Assembly: GCF_016613535.2 (NCBI RefSeq)
Contig: NZ_CP071518.1
Location: forward strand, 62,001-126,000
Source of the DNA: Lysobacter solisilvae
GTDB lineage: Bacteria > Pseudomonadota > Gammaproteobacteria > Xanthomonadales > Xanthomonadaceae
Length of the DNA: 64,000 nucleotides
Direction: 5' to 3'
A model generated the notes under the pieces. That model was not told the DNA's origin. It made no database searches and saw only the letters and a list, made by a program, of their open reading frames with translations. Positions 38,591-45,942 of the stretch are shown here, piece after piece. Position numbers and translations under genes: made by a program. Numbering within the stretch: the stretch's first letter is position 1; each line of letters begins with the position of its first letter.

Positions 38591-38932
38591 ATGATCTTCG
38601 ACCGTCTTGCCCCTGTTTTCCTGCTGCTCGGCTCCAATGTCTTCATGACGTTCGCCTGGTATGGCCACCTCAAGTACAAGTCCGCGCCGCTGACCTGGGC
38701 CATCGCTGCCAGCTGGGGCATCGCCCTGTTCGAGTACTGCCTGATGGTGCCGGCCAACCGGATGGGCAGCGCGTTGTATTCGGCGCCACAGCTCAAGGGC
38801 ATGCAGGAGGTGATCACCCTGCTGGTCTTCGCCGGCTTCTCCACCTGGTACCTTGGCGCGCCCCTGAAGTGGAACCACTGGGCCGGCTTCGCGCTGATCG
38901 TGGTGGCCGCCTGGCTGATCTTCCTGGATTGA
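38591..38932 (+). CDS. DUF486 (DMT superfamily) membrane protein
   Basis: 113 residues with four hydrophobic helices, ordered as in DUF486 proteins: VFLLLGSNVFMTFAWYGHLK, WGIALFEYCLMVPANRMG, LKGMQEVITLLVFAGFSTWYL and HWAGFALIVVAAWLIFLD. A half-size relative of drug/metabolite transporters; no substrate known. Confidence 0.88.
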   Translation: MIFDRLAPVFLLLGSNVFMTFAWYGHLKYKSAPLTWAIAASWGIALFEYCLMVPANRMGSALYSAPQLKGMQEVITLLVFAGFSTWYLGAPLKWNHWAGFALIVVAAWLIFLD

Positions 38933-38954
38933 CCCGCGGGGCCTGCGGCGCGGG
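38933..38954. terminator. Hairpin between convergent DUF486 and DUF962 genes
   Basis: CCCGCG (38933-38938) pairs with CGCGGG (38949-38954) across a 10-nt loop in the 30-bp gap. No T-run. Confidence 0.3.
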
Positions 38955-38962
38955 CAAGCCGA

Positions 38963-39265
38963 TCAGAGCCTGATCCGCCCGGTGAGGATGTCTTTGAACA
39001 TCACCCAGTCACCCAGGAACGAATAGAGCGGGTGCTTGAACGTCGCCGGCCGGTTCTTCTCGAAGAAGAAATGGCCCACCCAGGCGAATCCGTAGCCGCA
39101 CAGCAGGGCCGCCAGCACCAGCCACCCGTTACGCGTCCACGCCGCGGCGGCCAGCAGTGCCAGTACGCCGCAACTGCCGAAGAAGTGCAGCCGACGTGAC
39201 ACCGGGTGGCGATGCTCGCTGAGGTAGAAGGGATAGAACTCCCGGAAACTGGCGAAGCGGCGCAT
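38963..39265 (-). CDS. DUF962 / Mpo1-like membrane protein
   Basis: 100 residues. FREFYPFYLSEHRHPVSRRLHFFG begins the DUF962 family, followed by two helices and FAWVGHFFFEKNRPATFKHPLYS. The conserved histidines match those used for iron by yeast Mpo1, a 2-hydroxy fatty acid dioxygenase; whether this short bacterial form has that activity is unknown. AGGAG precedes ATG 39265. Confidence 0.88.
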   Translation of the reverse strand: MRRFASFREFYPFYLSEHRHPVSRRLHFFGSCGVLALLAAAAWTRNGWLVLAALLCGYGFAWVGHFFFEKNRPATFKHPLYSFLGDWVMFKDILTGRIRL

Positions 39266-39338
39266 GGCGGGCTCCTGACGGATCGCTGCTGGACGGGTGG
39301 CGGGCAGGTCGGAGCCGGAGGTGCGCGCGGCGCGCGCC

Positions 39339-40172
39339 CTAGGGCTTTCCGGCGGCCTTCGCCCGCGCCCAGTAGCGATCCTCGGCGTCCAGCGGCAGGT
39401 CCGCAAGCCGGACCCCGTCGGCGCCAGCCAGGGTTTCCATCATTCGGAAACGCCGCTCGAACTTGAGGTTGGCCCGACGCAACGCGGCGCCGACGTCGAT
39501 CTTGCCGTGGCGGGCGACATTGGCCGCCACGAACAGCAGGTCGCCCACCTCCTCCTCCAGCCGGTCGCGGGCGGCGGCATCGGCCGCGTCGGCCTGGACC
39601 GCCGCGAACTCCGTGCGTACTTCCTCGATCTCTTCGTGCAGCTTCGCCAGCACCGGCGTGATGTCGGGCCACTCGAAGCCGACCGCGGCCGCGCGCTTCT
39701 GCAGCTTCACCGCCCGCTGCCACTCGGGCAGGCCACGCGCGATGCCGGCCAGGGCCGACTCGTCGCGCTCGCCGGCGGCCTCGCGCTCGCCGCGCTTGTG
39801 TTCCTCCCACGCCACGGTCTGCGCGTCGGCATCGGCCACCTGCGCATCGGCGAACACATGCGGGTGGCGGCGGATCATCTTGTCGCTGATGGCGGCGACG
39901 ACGTCGGCGAACACGAATGCGCCCTGCTCGCGCGCCATCTGCGCGTGGAAGACCACCTGCAGCAGCAGGTCGCCCAGTTCGTCCTTCAGCGCCGGCAGGT
40001 CCTGCCGGTCGATGGCATCGGCCACCTCGTAGGCTTCCTCGATGGTGTACGGGGCGATCGTGGCGAAGTCCTGCTGCACATCCCACGGACAGCCGCCCTG
40101 CGGGTCGCGCAGGCGCGCCATGATCGCCAGCAGGGTCTGGATGTCGCCGTGGTCCTGGGGCAGATCGGTCAT
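39339..40172 (-). CDS. mazG: Nucleoside triphosphate pyrophosphohydrolase
   Basis: 277 residues with tandem MazG domains. The first has CPWDVQQDFATIAPYTIEEAYE and DELGDLLLQVVFHAQMA, the second LHEEIEEVRTE and RLEEEVGDLLFVAANVARH, the ExxE...ExxD metal pattern of the family. Hydrolyses NTPs, including damaged ones, to NMP and pyrophosphate. The Met at 40172 starts the conserved domain; the frame is open upstream over cysQ. Confidence 0.93.
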   Translation of the reverse strand: MTDLPQDHGDIQTLLAIMARLRDPQGGCPWDVQQDFATIAPYTIEEAYEVADAIDRQDLPALKDELGDLLLQVVFHAQMAREQGAFVFADVVAAISDKMIRRHPHVFADAQVADADAQTVAWEEHKRGEREAAGERDESALAGIARGLPEWQRAVKLQKRAAAVGFEWPDITPVLAKLHEEIEEVRTEFAAVQADAADAAARDRLEEEVGDLLFVAANVARHGKIDVGAALRRANLKFERRFRMMETLAGADGVRLADLPLDAEDRYWARAKAAGKP

Positions 40173-40216
40173 GCGGGATCCGGTGGGTTCGATGGGTGGC
40201 GATATGCCTGGAAGAC

Positions 40217-41026
40217 TCAGCCCTGCCACTGGCGCCACGGCAGTGCGGGGTCGCCGATCGCGATGAAGTCGCCGTTGAGCACGCGGTCGCGCTGGTTGTA
40301 GCGGAACGGACGGCCCTGCGGATCCACGACCGCGCCGCCGGCGCCTTCGAGCACGCACTGGCCGGCGGCGGTGTCCCACTCGCTGGTGGGGCCGAAGCGC
40401 GGGTAGACGTCCAGCGCGCCCTCGGCGATGCGGCAGAACTTGAGGGACGAGCCCAGGCCGACGGGTTCCACCTCGCCCATGCGGTCGATGAAGGCCTGGG
40501 TCCGGGTATCGCGGTGGGAGCGGCTTGCGGCCACGCGCAGCGGGGCGGTCGCCGGTGCGCGCACGTGCAGCGGCTGCTCCCGTCCACCCTCGCGGCGCAG
40601 GGCGCCCAGGGCCGCGCCGCCATGCCAGGTCACGCCCGTCACCGGCGCCTGCACCACGCCGAACACGGCCACGCCGTCCTCGACCAGGGCGATGTTCACC
40701 GTGAACTCGCCGTTGCGCTTGACGAACTCGCGCGTGCCATCGAGGGGGTCGACGATCCACAGGCGGCGCCAGCTGCGACGCAGGCCGGTGGCCACTTCAT
40801 GGGCGGACTCCTCCGACAGCACGGGAATGTCGGGGGTGATCCGCGCCAGCCCATCGACGATGCACCGGTGCGCGGCCATGTCGGCGGCCGTGAGCGGGGA
40901 ATCATCGTCCTTGTGCTCGACGGCGAACTCGCTGTCGTAGATGGCCAGGATCGCCGCCGCGGCGTCATGCGCCAGCGCCACCACGGCTTCGCGCGTGGCG
41001 GCGTCGATGCCGGGTGCGGCGGTCAC
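40217..41026 (-). CDS. cysQ: 3'(2'),5'-bisphosphate nucleotidase
   Basis: Inositol-monophosphatase-fold phosphatase that turns PAP into AMP, removing a by-product of sulfate assimilation. 269 residues from GTG 41026, chosen because it overlaps the stop of the upstream Nudix gene as GTGA. Metal motifs are LSEES and IVDPLDGTREFVKRNGEFTVN; SEWDTAAGQCVLEGAGG is the second signature. The sequence fits the CysQ rather than the SuhB branch. Confidence 0.92.
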   Translation of the reverse strand: MTAAPGIDAATREAVVALAHDAAAAILAIYDSEFAVEHKDDDSPLTAADMAAHRCIVDGLARITPDIPVLSEESAHEVATGLRRSWRRLWIVDPLDGTREFVKRNGEFTVNIALVEDGVAVFGVVQAPVTGVTWHGGAALGALRREGGREQPLHVRAPATAPLRVAASRSHRDTRTQAFIDRMGEVEPVGLGSSLKFCRIAEGALDVYPRFGPTSEWDTAAGQCVLEGAGGAVVDPQGRPFRYNQRDRVLNGDFIAIGDPALPWRQWQG

Positions 41027-41571
41027 TGCTGCATCCCCAGCCATTCGCGCGCGATGAACAGTGCGGCGATGCTGCGGCCCTCGGAAAAATCCTCGCGCAG
41101 GATCAGCTCGTGCAGCGCGTCCAGCCTCCATGGAATCACTTCCAGCTCCTCGGGTTCATCGCCTTCCAGGCGTTGCGGGTACAGGTCGCGCGCGATGACC
41201 AGCTGCGCGGTATGGCTCATGTAGGTCGGCGCCAGCGTGAGGTCGCGCAACAGGGTGAGCGATCGGGCACCGAATCCCGCCTCCTCCTTGAGCTCGCGGT
41301 CGGCCGCCTGCAGCGCGGTCTCGCCTTCGTCGATGCGGCCCTTGACCAGGCCCAGTTCGTAGCGGTGCACCCCGGCGGCGTACTCGCGCACCAGCAGGAC
41401 GGTGTCGTCGTCGATCAGGGGCACCACCACCACGGCGCCATGGCCGCGGCCGTGCAGGCGCTGGTAGTTGCGGCGCTGCCCGTTGGCGAACTCGAGGTCC
41501 AGCCGTTCCAGCCGGTACGGGCCGGCCTCGTGCTCGGTGATCCCGTGGATCGTCGGCAGGCGGCGGCTCAT
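41023..41571 (-). CDS. nudE: Nudix hydrolase, NudE (ADP compounds hydrolase) type
   Basis: 182 residues. The Nudix box spans GRIDEGETALQAADRELKEE (one residue off the first canonical Gly) continuing AGFG, and the preceding RRNYQRLHGRGHGAVVVVPL is typical of NudE, which cleaves ADP-ribose, Ap3A and NADH. The stop overlaps the cysQ start; with mazG downstream this forms a three-gene nucleotide clean-up operon. Confidence 0.88.
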   Translation of the reverse strand: MSRRLPTIHGITEHEAGPYRLERLDLEFANGQRRNYQRLHGRGHGAVVVVPLIDDDTVLLVREYAAGVHRYELGLVKGRIDEGETALQAADRELKEEAGFGARSLTLLRDLTLAPTYMSHTAQLVIARDLYPQRLEGDEPEELEVIPWRLDALHELILREDFSEGRSIAALFIAREWLGMQQ

Positions 41572-41633
41572 GGCGCCGGTCGTCCAGCCGGATGCGGCTT
41601 GCACGCGCGGATGGCGGCAGCGGCCGGGCGGGC

Positions 41634-41642
41634 TGCGATAAT
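41634..41642 (+). promoter_or_regulatory. Candidate extended -10 of bioA
   Basis: TG-C-GATAAT, an extended -10 element without a good -35, in the gap divergent from nudE. Transcription from it would start near 41650, after the first possible bioA ATG, favouring the ATG at 41676. Confidence 0.3.
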
Positions 41643-41675
41643 GTGCGGATGCAGGACACGATTCACGATGGGACC

Positions 41676-43049
41676 ATGATATCGGACGCCGATGCCTGGC
41701 GTTCGCGCGACCTCGCCGTGCTGTGGCACCCGTGCACGCAGATGCGCGAGCATCCGCACACGCTGCCGCTGCTGCCGGTGGCCCGTGGCGAGGGCCCCTG
41801 GCTCATCGACCACGACGGGCGGCGCTATCTCGACGCGATCGCCAGCTGGTGGACCAACCTGTTCGGCCATGCCGAACCGCGCATCGCCGCGGCGATCGCG
41901 CGTCAGGCGGTGACGCTCGAGCATGTCCTGCTGGCCGGCTGCTCGCACGCGCCGGCGGTGGAACTGGCCGAACGCCTGCTCGCCATCGCACCGCGACAGC
42001 CGGGCCGGCCGCCCCTGGCCAAGGTGTTCTACGCCGACAACGGCTCGGCCGGGGTGGAGGTTGCGCTGAAGATGGCGTTCCACTGGTTCCGCAACCGCGG
42101 CGACAACGCCCGCACGCGCTTCATCGCGCTGGAGAACGGTTACCACGGCGAGACGCTGGGCGCCCTGGCCGTGGGCGACATTCCGCTTTACCGCCGTGTC
42201 TATGCCCCGCTGCTGGCGGAGGCACTGTTCGCGCCTTCGCCCGACGCCTACCTGTGCCAGCCCGGGCAGTCGCCCGCGCAGCGCGCGCAGCAGGCGGCCG
42301 ACGGACTGCGCGCGCTGCTGGAGCGGCACGCCGGCGAGGTCTGCGCGCTGATCCTGGAGCCGCGCGTGCAATGCGCGGGCGGGATGCGCATGTACGACCC
42401 CGTCTACCTGCGGCTGGCGCGCGAGCTGTGCGACCAGTACGGCGTGTTCCTCATCGCCGACGAGATCGCCTCCGGCTTCGGCCGCACCGGAACGCTGTTC
42501 GCCTGCGAACAGGCCGGGATCCAGCCTGACCTGCTGTGCCTGTCCAAGGGGCTCACGGGTGGCGCATTGCCGCTGGCGGCGGTGCTCGCCACGCAGTCGA
42601 TCTACGACGGCTTCCTCGACGACTCGCGCGAACGCGCCTTCCTGCATTCGCACAGCTACACCGGCAATCCACTGGCCTGCGCCGCGGCGCTGGCCAGCCT
42701 CGGGATCTTCGACAGCGACGACGTGCTGGCGCGCAATGCGCGCACGTCACAGGCGATGGCCGCGCTGGCAAGGCCTCTGGCCGCCCACCGGCACGTGGCC
42801 GACGTCCGCCAGGCGGGCATGATCGTCGCCTTCGAACTGACCCCCGGTGGCCGTCGCGACGCAACTTTCGATCCGTCGCTGCGCGTCGGCCTGCGGGCTT
42901 ACCGCGGGGCGCTGGAACGGGGCGTGCTGCTGCGGCCGTTGGGCGACGTGCTGTACTGGATGCCGCCGTACTGCATCGACGACGAAGCGTTGGACCTGCT
43001 GGCGCGCGTCACTGCCGAAGTCATCGAGGAGGCGACCGCATGCGCCTGA
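41676..43049 (+). CDS. bioA: Adenosylmethionine-8-amino-7-oxononanoate aminotransferase
   Basis: PLP enzyme of biotin synthesis that transfers the amino group of SAM to KAPA, giving DAPA. 457 residues from ATG 41676. An in-frame ATG at 41649 is possible but homology begins at AWRSRDLAVLWHPCTQM and a putative promoter favours the later start. Features: SWWTNLFGH, YADNGSAGVEVALKM, ENGYHGETLGA, DEIASGFGRTG and the PLP lysine in LCLSKGLTGG near residue 292. The end overlaps rsmE by 10 bp. Confidence 0.94.
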   Translation: MISDADAWRSRDLAVLWHPCTQMREHPHTLPLLPVARGEGPWLIDHDGRRYLDAIASWWTNLFGHAEPRIAAAIARQAVTLEHVLLAGCSHAPAVELAERLLAIAPRQPGRPPLAKVFYADNGSAGVEVALKMAFHWFRNRGDNARTRFIALENGYHGETLGALAVGDIPLYRRVYAPLLAEALFAPSPDAYLCQPGQSPAQRAQQAADGLRALLERHAGEVCALILEPRVQCAGGMRMYDPVYLRLARELCDQYGVFLIADEIASGFGRTGTLFACEQAGIQPDLLCLSKGLTGGALPLAAVLATQSIYDGFLDDSRERAFLHSHSYTGNPLACAAALASLGIFDSDDVLARNARTSQAMAALARPLAAHRHVADVRQAGMIVAFELTPGGRRDATFDPSLRVGLRAYRGALERGVLLRPLGDVLYWMPPYCIDDEALDLLARVTAEVIEEATACA

Positions 43050-43774
43050 CCCGCGTGTTCGTCGAGGCGCCGCTGCGCGCCGGCACCGAGCTGTCGCTTC
43101 CGGAAGGACCTGCCGCGCACCTGGTCCGCGTGCTGCGCCTGGAGGCGGGCGACGCCTGCGTGCTCTTCAACGGCGACGGGCACGACTACCCGGCGAAGGT
43201 CGTACTGGCGACCAAGCGCGAGTTGCGCGTGGCCATAGGCGCGGCGCACGCCGTCGACAACGAGTCACCGCTGGCGATCACCCTGCTCCAGGGCGTGGCG
43301 CGCGGCGAAAAGATGGACCTCATCCTGCAGAAATCCACGGAACTGGGCGTGGCGCGATTCGTGCCGGTGTGGTCGCAGCGCAGCGAGGTGAAACTCGACG
43401 AGGCCCGCACGGCCAAGCGCCTGGCGCACTGGCGCGGCGTGGTCGGCGCGGCCTGCGAGCAGTCCGGCCGCGCACGGGTGCCTGAAGTCGCTCCGCCGCT
43501 GTCATTGGCCGCCGCTCTGGAGGCCCTGCCGGCCGGGGGCACGCGCCTGCTGCTCGACCCGGAAGCCAAGAATTCGCCCGCGGGGCTCACCCACGCCGCG
43601 GACGGTTTCGTACTGGCGGTCGGGCCGGAAGGCGGGTGGTCGCCGCTGGATCGGGACATGCTGGTTGCCGCCGGCTTCCAGGGCATGCGACTGGGACCGC
43701 GGATCCTGCGCACCGAGACCGCCGGGCTGGCGGCCATCGCGGCGCTGCAGGCGCGCGTCGGAGATCTGGTCTAG
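43040..43774 (+). CDS. rsmE: 16S rRNA (uracil1498-N3)-methyltransferase
   Basis: SPOUT-family SAM methyltransferase of 244 residues. N-terminal PUA-like RNA-binding part (HLVRVLRLEAGDACVLFNGDG), then LLQGVARGEKMDLILQKSTELG, and the knotted SAM site LAVGPEGGWSPLD with LGPRILRTETAGLAAIAAL. GAGGAGG lies just before the ATG inside bioA, so the two genes are coupled. Confidence 0.95.
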   Translation: MRLTRVFVEAPLRAGTELSLPEGPAAHLVRVLRLEAGDACVLFNGDGHDYPAKVVLATKRELRVAIGAAHAVDNESPLAITLLQGVARGEKMDLILQKSTELGVARFVPVWSQRSEVKLDEARTAKRLAHWRGVVGAACEQSGRARVPEVAPPLSLAAALEALPAGGTRLLLDPEAKNSPAGLTHAADGFVLAVGPEGGWSPLDRDMLVAAGFQGMRLGPRILRTETAGLAAIAALQARVGDLV

Positions 43775-43794
43775 TCCGCAACCCTCAGCGCGGG

Positions 43795-43821
43795 TGTCGT
43801 GGCCCGCGCGGGCCGCCGACA
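43795..43821. terminator. Hairpin between convergent rsmE and chpC-like genes
   Basis: TGTCG and CGACA enclose the self-complementary GGCCCGCGCGGGCC (43801-43814), a long GC stem between the two stop codons. No T-run. Confidence 0.4.
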
Positions 43822-43828
43822 GCGGGGC

Positions 43829-44302
43829 TCAGGCCGCTTCGGCCAGCGCGCCGCCGATCAGCGACTCGACCACTTCCAGGTTCGGGATGAACGCCTCGTC
43901 CTCGTTGAGCCAGACGCGGGCGTGGACGCCCTGCGGCAGGTGGTCGTCGGGTTCGTGCAGCAGGCGGTCGTGCGACACCGTGACCAGGCGCGGGAAGCCC
44001 TGGGTCAGCATGGCGAAATACGGGCTGCGGGCCTCGCCGGAGCCCAGGGCCTTGAGCACGACGACCTTGGTGCCCAGTCCGCCCTGCTCGGGCGCGATGC
44101 CGGTCAGGCGCGAGAAGGAGATCAGCGGCACCTGCCAGCCGCGCCAGCGCATGCGGCCCAGCAACCATTCGGGCGCGCCTTCGATCGGTTCCGGCGGAGC
44201 GAAGGACAGCACCTCGGCGATCGTCGCGTTGGGCAGCAGCAGCCTGGCGCCCGTCAGCGCGATCAGCACGCCGCGGATATCGTTTTGCTCGAGGGTCGTC
44301 AT
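43829..44302 (-). CDS. chpC: CheW-domain protein, ChpC-like
   Basis: 157 residues forming a single CheW domain: ARLLLPNATIAEVLSF, the WLLGRMRWRGWQVPLISFSRL core and GFPRLVTVSHDRLL. Last gene of the pil-chp chemosensory cluster, 68 bp after the CheB-like gene. CheW adaptors link receptors to the CheA-type kinase; in Pseudomonas ChpC has this position. The symbol is inferred from context. Confidence 0.8.
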   Translation of the reverse strand: MTTLEQNDIRGVLIALTGARLLLPNATIAEVLSFAPPEPIEGAPEWLLGRMRWRGWQVPLISFSRLTGIAPEQGGLGTKVVVLKALGSGEARSPYFAMLTQGFPRLVTVSHDRLLHEPDDHLPQGVHARVWLNEDEAFIPNLEVVESLIGGALAEAA

Positions 44303-44370
44303 GGGTGCGGTTCCGCGCGGGAAAGTCAGGTGTACGTGTTCGGGTGCAGGAAATCAGGTGTAGCCGGGGA

Positions 44371-45942
44371 TCAACGGTTCCAGCGCTCGGCCAGTCGCCG
44401 GGCCAAGTCCTGCGGCTTGGCGGCCGCGCCACCGCGCGAGGCCAGCGCAGCCGGGGCCGCGACGTCGTAGCAGCCATCCAGCGCCTGGGCCGCCACCAGC
44501 GCGCCGCCGGCGGAAAGCTTCATCACCGCGTCGACCAGGCCGGGATCGCTGCCGCTGAGCATCAGCACGGCGCTGTCGCCGGCGGGCAGCGCGGCCAGCA
44601 GGTCGCCGGGCATCTCGTTGAACTGCATGCCGCGCGCGCCTTCCTCCACGCCCACCGTCGGCGGCAGGATGTAGACCGAGGACGCTTCCACGGGCCGGCC
44701 CGGCACCGCCAGTTCAACCAGCAGCTGGGTGGCGCGTTGCATCTGCGCGACCAGCTTGTCGTAGTGCCCGCCGTCCAGCCGCTGCTGCACGAGGACAGCG
44801 CGCGGGAAGGTGTCGGGCAGCGCACCCAGCAACTGGCGCACCGCATCCGGCCCGCCGATGCCGGCCATCACCAGCACAGCGCCGCGCACCTGCGTGGGTG
44901 CCCGGTCCACGACCAGCTCCATCGACGCGATGCGGCTGTGCAGGTCCGCCAGGTCGTTCTGGAAGCGGTCCGACTCGCGGGTGTCGTCGCCCTGGACTTC
45001 CAGGCCTTCGACCTGGATGGGCGCATCGGTGTCGTCGAGCAGTTCGAGTTCAAGCCGCGCCGCCTGGGGCGCGACCGGGCCCGCGCGGTGCTCGCCGGCG
45101 TCGCCGGCGGCCGCATCGTCCAGCCCGGAGGCGAACGACTCGATGTTGGCGTGCAGGTCGATCGGTTCGATCGCATCGGACGTGGTGGTCAGGAACTCCT
45201 CGTCCAGCTGCAACGGGGCGAAGGTGATTTCCGGAGCCTCCAGCGACGGCAGATCGTCGTGCAGGCCCTCTACGGGCGCGACACTGGCGGACTGGCCTGG
45301 CGGCTCCAGCGAGCCGGGCACTTCGAGCCCGGGCAGTTGCGAAACGTGGGCCGGCATGTCGAATGCCGTGGATTCCAGCTCCAGCATCCCCAGCGACAGC
45401 GCGTCGGCCTCGGGCGCAGGCGCTGCGGACGCGGCGGTGCTGGCGTCGGCCGAAGGCTCGGGCAGCTGCAGGTCGGACAGCGACCACTCCGCAGCCACCT
45501 CGGCCTCCTGCGACACGGAGGGCGTCGGCGGGGTCTCGGGGGTAGCCGCGGTCTGGGTGTGTTCCGGAGCCGCGACGCCGCCGTGGCCGGGCGGCAGCAC
45601 GTCGCCGGAGCGGTGCAGCTTGGCGGCCAGGTGGCGCACCCAGCGCGCCGCATCCCAGCCCACGCGCCCGACCGCCATTTCGGCTTCCTCGAACAGCACT
45701 TCCACCGACGCGTCCGACAACAGGGCGTCGAAGCGGTCCAGTGCCTCGTCCGTGGCGGCATCGAGGACGATCAGCGCGACGTCCGGTCGCGCCGCCATCA
45801 CTTCGGACGGATCGGTCGCGGTCGGGTCGGCTTCGAGCACGACATCAGCGGCGGCCTCGGCCAGCGCCTCGCGCATGCGGTCCCGGGCCGGGCCCGGGCG
45901 GGCCAGCAACACCACACGGCGGGCGCTGTCGTTCTCACTCAT
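44371..45942 (-). CDS. CheB-like protein of the Chp system with degenerate active site
   Basis: 523 residues. The N-terminal 110 residues resemble a receiver domain (VVLLARPGPARDRMREAL, DVALIVLD). A long acidic, Pro/Ala-rich linker follows (about 115-310), and the C-terminal 180 residues resemble a CheB methylesterase domain (LVMAGIGGPDAVRQLLGALP). By my hand alignment the catalytic Ser (normally A-S-T-G-G) is Gly and the catalytic His (normally V-Q-H-M) is Gln, so it probably does not demethylate PilJ. The start overlaps the chpA stop by 8 bp. Takes the place of ChpB in this cluster. Confidence 0.75.
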   Translation of the reverse strand: MSENDSARRVVLLARPGPARDRMREALAEAAADVVLEADPTATDPSEVMAARPDVALIVLDAATDEALDRFDALLSDASVEVLFEEAEMAVGRVGWDAARWVRHLAAKLHRSGDVLPPGHGGVAAPEHTQTAATPETPPTPSVSQEAEVAAEWSLSDLQLPEPSADASTAASAAPAPEADALSLGMLELESTAFDMPAHVSQLPGLEVPGSLEPPGQSASVAPVEGLHDDLPSLEAPEITFAPLQLDEEFLTTTSDAIEPIDLHANIESFASGLDDAAAGDAGEHRAGPVAPQAARLELELLDDTDAPIQVEGLEVQGDDTRESDRFQNDLADLHSRIASMELVVDRAPTQVRGAVLVMAGIGGPDAVRQLLGALPDTFPRAVLVQQRLDGGHYDKLVAQMQRATQLLVELAVPGRPVEASSVYILPPTVGVEEGARGMQFNEMPGDLLAALPAGDSAVLMLSGSDPGLVDAVMKLSAGGALVAAQALDGCYDVAAPAALASRGGAAAKPQDLARRLAERWNR

